From: Otatea glauca
Taxonomy: Eukaryota > Streptophyta > Magnoliopsida > Poales > Poaceae
Length of the DNA stretch: 64,000 nucleotides
Direction: 5' to 3'
NCBI GenBank assembly: GCA_036346275.1
Contig: CM070721.1
Coordinates: 9,064,452-9,128,451 of the forward strand
In this document: piece after piece, positions 24,000 through 35,592 of the stretch
Layout: each line of letters begins with the position of its first letter
Numbering within the stretch: position 1 is the first letter of the stretch
Program-made: the position numbers and the translations under genes
The notes under the pieces: model-generated
What the model was told of the DNA's origin: nothing
What the model saw: the letters and a program-made list of their open reading frames with translations, nothing else
Databases searched by the model: none

Positions 24000-25158
24000 C
24001 GACCGCTTGATCGGACGGGTCACTTCCCCGACCGACCGAGGCCCGGCGCCTCGCCGTGGCAAAATCCTTCGTCTGATCGCCTGCACTCTACAAAAGGAGT
24101 CCCTCCGGTCCTTCAAAATGTATCTTGACCGACCAAGGAAAATAATTTCTTTGACGACATACACAATGGAGTCTGCGGTCACCACGCAAAGACCCGATCT
24201 CTTGTGGGAAAGGCCTTTCGACAAGGTTTCATCGCCAACCACTGTGGTCGACGCCGAGCATATCGTGCGCGACTGCGAAGGATGCCGCTTTTGCTCGGCA
24301 GACGATCTGCCAAATTTGCTTTACAGACGATCCCCATCACGTGGCCTTTGCCGTCTGGGACTCGATTTGGTCGGGCCTTCAGAAAGCGCCGGGGCTTCAC
24401 CCACCGCCGTCGCGGTAGATAAGTTCACCAAGTGGATAGAGGCCAAGCCGGTCGTGGCGCCACGTCGGTACAAGCGCCATCTTCTTCCGCGACATCGCTT
24501 TTTAGGTTTGGAGTCCCAAACTCCATCATCACCGGCAACGAACACGCTTCACGGGAAGGAATTTCGAGTTCTGTGGACGACTTCAACATCCGTGTCGATT
24601 GGGCGCAGAGCCCATCCACGGACTAACGGCCGTGTCGAGCGCACTAACGGCATGATCCTTCAAGGACTCAAGCCGCGGATCTTCGATCGGCTCAAGCATT
24701 TCGCAGTATTGGGTAGCCGAGCCGCCTCCGCCCTCTGAGTCTGCGGACCACGCCGACCGGCGACGGTTCACACCCTTCTTTATGGTGTTCGGCGAAGCCG
24801 CTTTTGCCCATCGACCGAATACGGCTCCCGAGATTGCAAGCCTTCGATGAGGCTCGGGGCTCACCGCAACTAGACGCCATCGACCACCGACGAGGCGCGC
24901 GGCGTGGCCGCCTGCGCGGCGGCGGATATCAACAAGCCCCGCGCCGCTACCACGGCCGCCAAGTTCGAGGACGATCCTTCGCTTGGCGACTTGGTTCTGC
25001 GTCGGGTCCGCATAACCAAAGATAAGCACAAGTCGCGCGCCGGGAGGGTCCTTTCACCGTCGTGGAAGTTCTCCGACCGCACCTTCGACTCAAGGACGCC
25101 GATGTTCGCATCCTCCTAATGCCCGAACATTGAAAAGTTAAGGCGATTCTATCCCTAA
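24000..25158 (+). pseudogene. Integrase region of the Gypsy element, end of pol
   Basis: Inserts the DNA copy into the host genome. The zinc-binding part shows a CEGCRFC cysteine pair near 24272-24295. The core begins GLDLVGPSESAG near 24358-24393 with the first catalytic Asp, then KFTKWIEAKP near 24422-24451. A second conserved stretch (RTNGRVERTNGMILQGLKP) lies near 24610-24672. The C-terminus of pol is recognisable as NIEKLRRFYP followed by a stop at 25156-25158. It is interrupted by frame changes at about 24470 and 24720 and beyond. Pol ends about 630 bp from the end of the antisense gene, so the two are convergent. Confidence 0.75.
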
Positions 25159-25276
25159 GCTCTTTCTTTTTCTGGTATAAGTCTTTGCCTTTCTCCCAAC
25201 CGAGCACTGTCGCCACGCGATTTACTTCGGGGCTGCCCGTGGCGCCCGCTCGTGCCGCTCGGATGGTGTTTGTGCG

Positions 25277-25640
25277 GTCGGTGACCCACCGACCACGAGG
25301 TCTATCCCGAGCGGTAACCCTCTCGACCGAGTGCTACGGCCTCGCCCAGTGGCTATGGTTGCCCAAGAGCACTCGCGGAAGAAGGAAGCACTGAGTGGAT
25401 GACCTTCCGGTCGATTGGGAACAATCTTCCCCACACGAACTCGGCTAACTCACGTACTCATGTGGGTCGGTGACCCGACTAGTCACAGAGTCTATCCCGA
25501 GCGGTAACCCTCTCGACCCGAAGCGCTACGACCTCGCCCATGCTATGGTTGCTAAGTAGCACTTTGCGGAAGAAGGAAGTGCCCGAGTGGAAAAACCCTT
25601 GGCCGATCGGGAACACTCAAACCCCATGAGTGCGCTGTGA
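25277..25640. repeat. ~188-bp direct duplication after pol
   Basis: Two adjacent diverged copies (25277-25464 and 25465 to about 25640) begin GTCGGTGACCC and share CTATCCCGAGCGGTAACCCT. They lie in the non-coding gap between pol and the antisense gene. They differ mostly by small indels. Confidence 0.75.
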
Positions 25641-25784
25641 AACATCAAGATAAACAAGACTCCTATCCTCTTCGCCCTCTCAAATTGACCCGACCTCGCA
25701 TAAGCGACCCGTGGTCCTTGAGGCTATGGTCGGTCAAACCCAAACGCAAAGGAGAGCAAAGAGGCAAACCGAGCTTACAATTAC

Positions 25785-28700
25785 TTACGATCGTTTACAC
25801 AATGCCTTTGCAAGAAAAGAAAAAAAAGGGGCTAACTTCTTTCTTCCTCTTCTTCCCGTGGCCGACCAAGACGCGGAGGAGGAGGACTCGCATCTTGAAG
25901 GCGACCTCGGGCGGGGCGTGGTGGCGATCTCTCGAGCATGCGGCTCGACCGAGCTCGAACCCGCCGACCTCGTCGTCGGTCCGGTTCGGCGATGCCGCTT
26001 ACTCACCATCGCGAGGTCGAGCATCATCATAGTGCGAGACGGTGTTGACGGTCGCGGCGACGGCTCCCAAACAAGCTGCGCCGCAATCACAACCGCCTCC
26101 ACAAGCCCCGGCACTCGGGCGTAGCAGGGCAAGTGCGCTGGGCCTGCCTCGTGCCCAAGACTTGGGCGCAGACCTCTGGCCGCCCTCCAAGGGCTTCCAG
26201 CCGGCGCCCATCTCGGCCTACCATCCTCGGAGACCCTCGCCGCGAGCCTTGTCCTCGGCGCGATCGCCACGTCGCGGTCTCGCGCGCCGCGTCCGAGCCT
26301 CCATGGCGACGCCAGTTTTTCTCGCACCTCTGCGAGTTTTCGCGTCTCGGATGAGTCTCCCCACGGTTACCCCAACCAAAGAAATCAATGGAGGAGTTGA
26401 GATACTTACGATCGCAGAGTCGATCAGCCGCCGACTTCCCTCCGAGACTCTCGTAGGACGCCCTCATGAAGCCAGCTCCTTCCGAGTCAGCCTCCGCTCG
26501 GGCCGAAGCTTGTTCGGCGTCCTCCCGGCCCGATCCCGCTCCGACCGCAGATGGGTCGCCGCTTGCCCACCCCTCGGGCGTGACGGCGGCGCCCTTGGCC
26601 TCGGTGACCTCCGCCAGGAGGATTCAAGCTCCACCACCCTTGCCCTCAAGGCCTCGGCCCAAGGCGCTCGTCGTAAAGGGCCTTTGAGGCCTCCTCCACT
26701 TAGGCGGAGTTTTTCGCCTCCGTCCGCCCAATGTTCAAAGCCTCTTGGGCAAGACGAAACTCAAGCCGCAATGACCACTTTCTTCCATCACGGCCGCCAC
26801 GAGCATCCGAGCGACGAAGGAGCCTCGGCTCGGCGCTTAACGGGCCCGCAAATGCTTTGCACAACACGTACATTTCACAACCGCGTAAGCATATCGAGAG
26901 TTACAGTCGACTCCTTCGCTCACTTACCAAACTTACGTTGAATCCCGACCATCACCTCCACGCCTGTTGAAGACTCTAAGGCTAGGGTCGACCCTTATGG
27001 ATCGACCCTATCTCCTCCTCCGCAACCGCCGTGGCGCCTGCTGAGGGCGACCACTCTCGCCTCGGCGGGTCTATGGATCCCGCCACGGGCCACATCCGGC
27101 AGCAGACCTTCGCCTGCTGCGCTTTCGGAGCGGCGCCGACCGAGCGCCATGGCGGGCGATGAAGTCGGCCTCGGGAGCCCCTTGGGGCAGGGGTCGACGC
27201 CTCGGCATCGGCGCCGCCGCCGGCCGTGCCGGCGCCAGCGCTACCGCCGACCCTCCGCGAAGACTATCTCGGCCGGACCGCCGTGGAGTCAGCGATCGCT
27301 CCCCTCTTCCGCCGCCCCTTGATCGGGCGCAATGGCCGGCGGCGTCGCCGTCCCCTCCTCCAGAAGACCCTCGCGTCGGCCGGCATCCCGGGCGGCGCGG
27401 GAGCTCTTCGCCGCCTCGATCTCTCCCTCCTCAAAGGAGGCGCGTCCTGATCGCGTGCTCCATAGGCGCCGACGACGGTACCACTGAGCCGCCGTGACCG
27501 CCACTTGAGAAGTGGTCTGCGCCGCCCCACCACCACGCCTGTAGGCGCCGACGCCACGATATTTAAAAGTCGCCGGCGGCTTTGCTACAAAAATGTTCCA
27601 GCGAAGGAAGAAATACTTCTGGCGAAGGCGAGGCGCGCGCGCAGACGCGCGCTCTTCATCGGCCCCACCAAGGGGGCGGTCGGTGGCCGCTTCCCGGCTA
27701 CCACCCGGTCGAGTAGCGTCGACAAGCTGCGCCGCAGATGCGCCTTCGCTGAGGGACCGCGGCGCGGGCTGCTTGTCGGGCCAACTCTCGAGCCACCACT
27801 CACCGGAGGGTCGGGAAGGAATGCGCTGTAGTCGGGGAAGCTCTCCCCACTATCAGTAGAAGTCGTCCCCACCGCGGTGGACTCCGATACGTCCTCGCCG
27901 CGCGCGTGCCTTGCCGCGCGCTCCTTTCGCTTCTTCTTCCTCCTCTCCTCCTTACGCCTTTATGGGAATCGGCCTCGGCGGTCTTCGCCCGAGAGGCCGC
28001 CCTCGCTTCTTTCTCCCCCGGGAGCGGTGCCCGGGAGGACATGCCTACGAGCCCCTAGAGGATACAAAAACGACCGATCAGGTCAGACGCTAAGAGCGAA
28101 GAAGAAAGAAGCAGAAAGAAAAATCCCACAAACTCACCAGATTTGGGGATGAGCCGACGAAAGGCCCCGAGTGGCGCCGCGCCACCGTGGCGCTTCCTCC
28201 GATAACTTTGCCGCCACCCGGCCTCCACCTCGGGCGCGCCAACTCGGCCACCTCCATCCTTACCCGGTCGGATGGCCTCATCATACGGAACATGGGGTGC
28301 GGCCTAAGCGCGGTGCGCATCCTCATGAAGGCGTGCGACAACATCCCGGTCGGCCCGTTTCCTCGAGCCACGATCTCTCCACGATCGTGGCCACCTTGTT
28401 CTTTTCCCTCTTCTCGCGCCCGTGTCCATTGCTCCATCGCGACGAGGAGCTCGCCAGAAAAAGCTCGGGCGCTGTTTTCAACGTTCGGACATAGATCCAT
28501 TCGAGCGCCATCCCTTGTTAGAGGACGGCAGCTTGATGTCCAGTACTGAGCTCCGGCCGTTCAAGCCGAGGGCGAGCCGCCATGGGCGCCGTCGCGTCGA
28601 CGGCTGTCTTTCCAAAGCCTCGCTTGAAGAAGTGCGCCACACGCCAATGCGGCTCAATCCTAAGAAGGCCTCGCATGGTAATGAAAATGGCGATGTGAAG

Positions 28701-28931
28701 GACCCGTTAGGGTTGAGGTGGTGCACCTCCACCTTGTAATGGAAAAGAAGCCCCGGACGAAAGGGTGGAGCGGCGGCGGGCGCGCCAAAAACGAGGCGGG
28801 ACCACAACCTCGTCGCTCTGCGGCGCGGGATAACGGCCCGGTCGGCACCCTCCACCGAGGTGCCTGCGCCGGAGGAAGCCCTTCTTCACTAGGCCGAAGC
28901 GACTCTCTGTGCGGGCACTCGTCCACGACAT
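25785..28931 (-). pseudogene. Antisense gene of the Tat element ('putative gypsy type transposon' protein)
   Basis: Plant Tat elements often carry a gene opposite to gag-pol whose protein belongs to the 'putative gypsy type transposon' (Transposase_28) family; its function is unknown. Here it starts at the minus-strand ATG at 28931 (MSWTSARTESRF). Family features follow in order on the minus strand: a Pro/Arg segment to about 28760, then PPFRPGLLFHYKVEVHHLNP and a CEAFLG motif in the 28855-28478 frame, ending near a KGWR motif. Downstream (28500-28090, and on to 25785) are Ala/Arg/Glu-rich stretches expected to form coiled coil. At least four frameshifts are present. It is convergent with pol and has its own TATA-like box. 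Confidence 0.62.
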
Positions 28932-29063
28932 CTTCGCGGGAAGCGACGGAAAGGTGAGAAGAAGAGGGCCGAGGTTTCCTTCTCTCGCTCTCTGGCGCTT
29001 TTCTTGCTTTAGGGATGGGAGACGAAGAAGGCGAAAAGCGTGGCTACCCGAGGCACCCCAACA

Positions 29064-29077
29064 ACGTACTTATAGGA
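29064..29077 (-). promoter_or_regulatory. TATA-like box for the antisense gene
   Basis: On the minus strand the sequence reads CCTATAAGTACG, about 135 bp before the antisense ATG at 28931. Its position fits an internal promoter for the antisense gene. Confidence 0.4.
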
Positions 29078-29839
29078 GGCGGCGGACGCGACCGAACGGA
29101 CGCCTCCTCGAGCGAATCGTCGCGTCGCCCGCCTCGTGCACGCCGCCTCAGTAACTCCGATTTCCAATTCCACTCGCATTTAATCTGTCGCGTCAGTTGC
29201 GAGCCATAAAGACGCCGCCCGACAGCGTGTCCGTTACCTCTTGGTCTCGCCTTTTGGCGGGGCGGTTGTTCCGGCGCGCGAGAGCCCATGGGCCATGCGT
29301 CCCAAGATGGCAAAGCTTTGTGGCTTGCGCCAGGCCCACCAAAGTCGTGGGTTCAAAAGGCCTAACCCACCGGATGGGCGTAGGGCGCCCAAATGAAACT
29401 TGAGCGAGGGCAAGTGCGAGTGAACCCCACTGGGTCCCGGTTGGGTCGGTGGACGACCCACCACCTCTACTCGCGTCGAGACCATACTTCACACTCTCCC
29501 GGGAGCTCATCGATGGCGGCGGCACCGTGCTCTGGGTGGTGACGACCCGAGGTCCATACGGATTGAGTAAAGAAAGGTTTCTTATGGGTCGCCCCACGCA
29601 GGCTGTGACACCCTAACTGGGACCGTCCGCTCGGAGGGTCCCCCTTGGCGGACCTCCCAGACCCACTCGGACTACCCGTTACTAGCTCCAAGAGCACGGC
29701 GTTCAAACCAACGCAGTAAACGCGCGTCGCTCACCCCTCCAGTCCCACACTGCGGATGGGGTAAACTTGTGGGATAGGCGGCGGCTACTCCTCTCAGCTT
29801 CCTCACGGACGGGATTCGGGATGGATACCCGCGTCCGGC
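29078..29839. other. Non-coding spacer between antisense promoter and minisatellite
   Basis: No domain was recognised. Overlapping open frames on both strands here reflect high GC. Near 29600-29760 the composition changes toward the repeat array. Confidence 0.35.
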
Positions 29840-32440
29840 CACGACGTTAACGAGCACTCGGACACGGAACCTCGCGGAGGCATCCGGCCGTCCTTGCCGA
29901 CCAAGGCACTCGGACATCGGAACCTCGCGGGCATCCGGTCGTCCTTGCCGACTAAGGCGGCGTCACCACGACGTTAACGAGCACTCGGACACGGAACCTC
30001 GCGGAGGCATCCGGTCGCCCTTGCCGACCAAGGCACTCGGACACCGGAACCTCGCGGAGGCATCCGGTCGTCCTTGCCGACCAAGGCACTCGGACACCGG
30101 AACCTCGCGGAGGCATCCGGCCGTCCTTGCCGACCAAGGCACTCGGACATCGGAACCTCGCGGAGGCATCCGGTGCGTCCTGCCGACTAAGGCGGCGTCC
30201 GGCTCGACGTTAAGCGAGCACTCGGACACCGGAACCTCGCGGAGGCATCCGGTCGTCCTTGCCGACCAAGGCACTCGGACGCCGGAACCTCGCGGAGGCA
30301 TCCGGCCGTCCTTGCCGACCAAGGCACTCGGATATCGGAACCTCGCGGAGGCATCCGGCCGCCCTGCCGACTAAGGCGGCGTCCCACCACGACGTTAACG
30401 AGCACTCGGACACCGGAACCTCGCGGAGGCATCCGGCCGTCCTTGCCGACCAAGGCACTCGGACATCGGAACCTCGCGGAGGCATCCGGCCGCCCTGCCG
30501 ACCAAGGCACTTTGACACCGGAACCTCGCGGAGGCATCCGGCCGTCCCTGCCGACTAAGCGGCGACTAACGGCGTTAAGCGAGCACTCGGACACCGGAAC
30601 CTCGCGGGGGCATCCGGCCGCCGCCGACCAAGGCACTCGGACACCGGAACCTCGCGGAGGCATCCGGCCGTCCTGCCGACTAAGGCGGCGTCCCGCCACG
30701 ACGTTAACGAGCACTCGGACACCGGAACCTCGCGGAGGCATCCGGCCGTCCTGCCGACCAAGGCACTCGGACACCGGAACCTCGCGGAGGCATCCGGCCG
30801 TCCTGCCGACCAAGGCACTCGGACACCGGAACCTCGCGGAGGCATCCGGCCGTCCTTGCCGACCAAGGCACTCGGACATCGGAACCTCGCGGAGGCATCC
30901 GGCCGCCCTGCCGACTAAGGCGGCGTCCGGCTCGACGTTAACGAGCACTCGGACACCGGAACCTCGCGGAGGCATCCGGCCGTCCTGCCGACCAAGGCAC
31001 TCGGACATCGTAACCTCGTGAGGCATCCGGCCGTCCCTGCCGACCAAGGCACTCGGACGCCGGAACCTCGCGAGGCATCCGGCCGCCCTGCCGACTAAGG
31101 CGCGTCCACCACGACGTTAAGCGAGCACTCGGACACCGGAACCTCGCGAGGCATCCTGGCCGCCCTGCCGACCAAGGCACTCGGACATCGGAACCTCGCG
31201 GAGGCATCCGGCCGTCCTTGCCGACCAAGGCACTCGGACACCGGAACCTCGCGGAGGCATCCGGCCGTCCTGCCGACTAAGGCGGCGTCCCACCACGACG
31301 ATAAGCGAGCACTCGGACACCGGAACCTCGCGGAGGCATCCGGTCGTCCTTGCGACCAAGGCACTCGGACACCGGAACCTCGCGGAGGCATCCGGCCGTC
31401 CTTGCCGACCAAGGCACTCGGACACCGGAACCTCGCGGAGGCATCCGGCCGCCCTGCCGACCAAGGCGGCGGCCCGGCTCGACGTTAAGCGAGCACTCGG
31501 ACACCGAAACCTCACGGAGGCATCCGGTCGTCCTGCCGACCAAGGCACTCGGACACCGGAACCTCGCGAGGCATCCGGCCGTCCTTGCCGACCAAGGCAC
31601 TCGGACACCGGAACCTCGCGAGGCATCCGGCCGTCCTGCCGACCAAGGCAAAGCGTCCACCACGACGTTAAGCGAGCACTTGACACCGGAACCTCGCGAG
31701 GCATCCGGCCGCCCTTGCCGACTAAGGCGGCGTCAGCTACGACGTTAAGCGAGCACTCGGACACCGGAACCTCGCGAGGCATCCGGCCGCCCTGCCGACT
31801 AAGGCAAGATCCGGCTCGACGTTAACGAGCACTCGGACACCGGAACCTCGCGGAGGCATCCGGCCGTCCTGCCGACCAAGGCACTCGACACCGAACCTCG
31901 CGGAGGCATCCGGCCGTCCTGCCGACCAAGGCACTCGGACACCGGAACCTCGCGGAGGCATCCGGTCGTCCTTGCCGACCAAGGCACTCGGACACCGGAA
32001 CCTCGCGGAGGCATCCGGTCGTCCTTGCCGACCAAGGCAGCGTCGAGCTACGACGTTAAACGAGCACTCGGACACCGGAACCTCGCGGAGGCATCCGGTC
32101 GTCCTTGCCGACCAAGGCACTCGGACACCGGAACCTCGCGGAGGCATCCGGTCGTCCTTGCCGACCAAGGCACTCGGACACCGGAACCTCGCGGAGGCAT
32201 CCGGCCGTCCTGCCGACTAAGGCGGCGTCCACCTACGACGTTAAACGAGCACTCGGACACCGGAACCTCGCGGAGGCATCCGGTCGTCCTTGCCGACTAA
32301 GACAGCGTCCAGCTACGACGTTAAACGAGCACTCGGACACCGGAACCTCGCGGAGGCATCCGGTCGTCCTTGCCGACCAAGGCACTCGGGCACTAAAACT
32401 TCCGAAGGCATCCGCTCATCCTTGCCGACCAAGGCGCCGA
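29840..32440. repeat. 53-bp minisatellite array, about 40 units, in the Gypsy 3' region
   Basis: The basic unit is 53 bp and starts GCACTCGGACACCGGAACCT, ending in CTTGCCGACCAAG. After every one to four basic units a longer variant adds about 25-30 bp (GGCGGCGTCC... CGACGTTAACGAG), giving a higher-order pattern. Variants include single-base losses (CGCGGAGG versus CGCGAGG, TCCTTGCC versus TCCTGCC) and C/T differences (GGCCGTC versus GGTCGTC). Long open frames on both strands are by-products of the repeat. It lies in the 3' non-coding region, where Tat elements are known to carry tandem repeats. Confidence 0.92.
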
Positions 32441-33472
32441 CTAGCTACTGGCCAAACGAGCAAAGGAAGATTTCTTGAGGAACAAACCGCGAGTTCGCAC
32501 GTCCGACCACTCGGAAACCGATCGCCGAACTTCCTAGCGCCGAGCTGATCAAAGCAGAACAAGCAAAGCTAACTCCTTCATGAAGTCATTCATAGAGAGA
32601 AAAAAAAAAGGATTTCATTAAAAAGCCTGGGCTCAAAACTTTACACCATTTTACATGAGGCACACGCAAGACTCTCTATCTACACCTGCACTCTAAAACT
32701 CCCTACGACAACGCCGACGGTAGGCCCTTGCTCGCCGACGGATGGACAAGGTCGGTGGACTGAGGTCATTGGAGATGACTTCTTGGTAGGCCTTTGCCCG
32801 GCCGTCAAGGTGAAGCCACACCGCGGAATGGCATGCCGCCGCCGCTCCGTTGACATCGACGCGGCCGCGCTTATCGCTGCTGTCGGCGCCCTCGCGCCAT
32901 TGCCTCTAGGAGGGCCCCTTGCCACCCAAGCCTCGGATCGCTCAAGTAGCGCGTCCAGCGGCAACAACGTCGCGAGCTACTTCTTCTCTCTTTGGGAGTT
33001 CGCTATCGCCGATCATACTCAACCCAAAGCTCGTTCAAAGGGTCTTCCTCTTCCACCACGATGTCATCACCAAATCAAGACTAAAGGGTGTCTTGAACAC
33101 ATTTCAAGAAGGAAAGGATTCTCGTCTAAGAGTTCTGCGCTCGAGCAACCCGTGGCGCCTTATATACCCATTCAAGGAAGATCAAGCGACTCGGAATAAA
33201 TGCCTGCGCAGAAAGCGGCGCCCACCACCGAACCCGGCGGTCAAGAAGACGAGCGAGCAAAAACACACCTAGCGTGCGCGCGCGCGCACAACGGCAATTA
33301 AGAGGCTCCGCGTTCGCATACCTCAGGAACGTAATCCCGGGCAGACGTCGAATGCGTTGGGGGCACGCCCGGCAAAAACCGGTAGGCCCCGTTGGCCCAC
33401 CTAGTTGAACGGATCCAGTCAAGCTCAACCCCCAACCGAGTCTGCCGAACTCGATTGGAGGTTCGGGGCTCT
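32441..33472. other. Gypsy 3' tail up to the polypurine position
   Basis: No gene was recognised. The stretch includes an A-rich run near 32602-32612, a GCGCGCGCGC run near 33280, and an end GATTGGAGGTTCGGGGCTCT just before the 3' LTR. That end is purine-rich only in part and is the only candidate polypurine tract. Confidence 0.4.
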
Positions 33473-34514
33473 TGGCGAATACTCATAAAGCGGGGTGCAC
33501 CAACGCCCAATTGCAACAAGCAAAGCCCAGAGCAAAGCAAGCGGCGGCCTCGAATCGGCCCACTTAAGCAGCCGTCCCGGCACTACCCAAATGCCTACGA
33601 GACCATTCCATTCCCGGGTCCCGACCATTCCCGACCGGTCCCGACCCCGACTCGACTCGGCAGGTTCCCGACCCCGCAATGGGGCGGGATCCCCGACTCC
33701 GACTCAAAGAGGTTCCCGACCCCGCACGGACGGGATCCCCGGCCCGACCGAACCATGATAATCCCGCCGAGGGCGCGTGCGCGCGCAGAGGAGTCCGTGT
33801 CAACCTAAGGCCACGTGCCCCACGAACGGTCATTCGGCGGATCGAGCGAGGCGGTGGTCCTTCCCAAGACGATTTGATAGGCTGCTGAAGCCCGCCTCTC
33901 GTCCCATCACCACCCACCCACAAAGGCAAGGACACGCCTATCCCGAGGCAACTCCAACGTCACACGCGACTCGCCAAGACCCACATGGATCACGAGAGCG
34001 CCACGCCACTTCCCGAGGATTACCTAACCACTCGACCGGCTAGACCACCGACCCAAAGATAGGCTCGGCAGGGGCGACGATCCGGCGAGCAAGCGACCGA
34101 TCGGCGGAACGATTGGCGACGGCGGGCAAGACCGAAGCCCTAGAAGTAGCTCGCTGGCACTTCGCCAATTCTCGATGTAACCCGCCTTCAGATCAATAAA
34201 AGGAGGCGGAACCTCCTAACAGGCAAGGGTAAGAGCTACAAGAGAGCTTTTTCCTCTTCTTCCTCTTCTTCTTTTCTTCTCCTTCCGAGAGCTAAGTTTA
34301 GATCATTCTAGTGTTGAGGCTCCACCTCTCGCTTGTAAAAAAACTCGGTGCGATCATCCGCACTTTTGATGAATACAATACCAACGCATTTAATGGAGTA
34401 GGGACCTTGGCCGAACCAAGATACATCTTGGACTCTGTGGTCTAACCATTCGGGGAGCGAACGCAGCAGCCCTTAGACTTACAAATTTACTTGCCGGCGC
34501 TCGAAACGCCGACA
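33473..34514 (+). repeat. 3' LTR of the Gypsy element
   Basis: Begins TGGCGAATACTCATAAAG and ends AAACGCCGACA at 34514, aligning with the 5' LTR. Long stretches are identical (for example the part around CATGATAATCCCGCCGAGGG). Most differences are indels of one to three bases. It is followed by target duplication AACAT. Confidence 0.85.
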
Positions 34515-34712
34515 AACATTGAGGTAGTAAGAGAGGAAATTGTGCATTACATAGTTACCAAGGATCTTCCACTTATAATGGGTGACAGCTCAAGTTTCAA
34601 AAAGATGATCCAACGTGATTTTACCTATAATACCAATACATTAGTAGGAGAACAACTAAAAGTGACATATACGCAATGTACAAACATAAACTAGCAATGT
34701 TGAAAGAGGCAT
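34515..34712 (+). pseudogene. hAT transposase, middle part (piece 2 of 3)
   Basis: This 198-bp piece lies between the Gypsy 3' LTR and the solo LTR. It continues the hAT protein in one frame (EVVREEIVHYIVTKDLPL, then a Phe-Lys-Lys-Met motif), which matches the segment after the BED finger in Ac/Tam3-type transposases. It joins 18358 on the left and 35593 on the right when the insertions are removed. Confidence 0.65.
34708..34712. repeat. Target duplication GGCAT, left of solo LTR
   Basis: GGCAT at 34708-34712 is repeated exactly at 35588-35592, either side of the LTR. Confidence 0.85.
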
Positions 34713-35587
34713 TGTCGGCGTTTCGAGCACCGGCAAGTAAATTTGTAAGTCTAAGGGGCCGCGCGTTCCCACTCCCTGAATAGTTAGACTCGGAAGCCCA
34801 AGATGTATACTGGTTCGGGCTGAATGTCCCTACTCCAGTTCGTGTGGTGGTATTGTATTGTCTTTAGGGCGGATGGTTACACAGTGTTTACAAGAGCGAG
34901 CTAAGAGCCTTAGCGCAAGAATGCTCATTGCTTGTCCGTGTGTCTCTTCTCCCCTGGGGGTTCCTGCCTTCTTTTATACAGTAGGAAGGGGCAGGTTACA
35001 TCGAGAGTTGGGGAAGGGCGAGGTGACCTATGCTAAGAGCTTCGGTCCTTCGTTCTGTCGACTGGTCACCCATCGTCTTACCCACGCTGGGTCGGTAGTC
35101 TTGTTGGGCGGAGCGGTTAGCTGCTTCGTTGGGAAATGGCGCACCTGTCTTCTGTGAGCCTGACGAGTGTTGACGTTGCTGTGTATAACGTTGGTGCTGC
35201 CTCGGGAGGGAGCGTGCTTGCGTGTCGTACGTGACTGGTCGATGGGACTGGAAGCTTGACTTCAGCAGTCATTAAACCATCTTGGGAAGGGGCCACCTGC
35301 TCTCATATAGTCACTTCGATTGACCCCGTCCGTGGGGCACGTGGCTGTGGGCCGGTGGAGGCTTCGACACGCGGCCCTCGGCGGAGGTTGCCTTGGTTTG
35401 ATCGGTCGGGGATCCGACTCTGCCGCGAGGTCGGGAGCCCCGCTGGCCGGGATGGGCGCCCCGTGTGCCCCGTGAGGTTCTTTGATCGGTAGTGGGCCTG
35501 GAGCGGCCTGCTAGGCTCGAGTTATGCTTGAGGCAGCCTGCTCGTCACCCTAGGCCGTTGGGGTACCCCTGGTATGAGTATTCGTCA
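34713..35587 (-). mobile_element. Solo LTR of a Gypsy family related to the 16-kb element
   Basis: The reverse complement starts TGACGAATACTCATACC and ends CTCGAAACGCCGACA, matching both borders of the Gypsy LTRs, but it is shorter (875 bp) and clearly diverged in the middle. No internal element sequence is attached, and a perfect 5-bp target duplication flanks it. It therefore arose by insertion in the opposite orientation followed by LTR-LTR recombination. It splits the same hAT gene as the larger element. Confidence 0.88.
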
Positions 35588-35592
35588 GGCAT

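Larger units (their letters stand above)
18359..34514 (+). mobile_element. Complete Ty3-gypsy (Tat-lineage) LTR retrotransposon, 16.2 kb
   Basis: A full-length element: 5' LTR 18359-19375, gag and pol on the + strand (19441-25158), a convergent antisense gene (about 28931-25785, minus), a 53-bp minisatellite (29840-32440), a tail, and a 3' LTR 33473-34514. The flanking five bases are AACAC and AACAT. An antisense gene downstream of pol and long tandem repeats before the 3' LTR are known features of plant Tat elements (the Grande, Retand and RIRE2 group). It inserted into a hAT transposase gene. Proteins are broken by many small indels, yet the LTRs are otherwise very similar, so insertion was recent or the sequence has indel errors. 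Confidence 0.85.

Noticed and set aside
29840..32440. CRISPR-like array or coding repeats in the 53-bp minisatellite
   Set aside because: There are no unique spacers between constant repeats, the whole unit is repeated, and the setting is a plant retrotransposon. Open frames on both strands arise because the unit contains few stop triplets; 53 is not a multiple of three.
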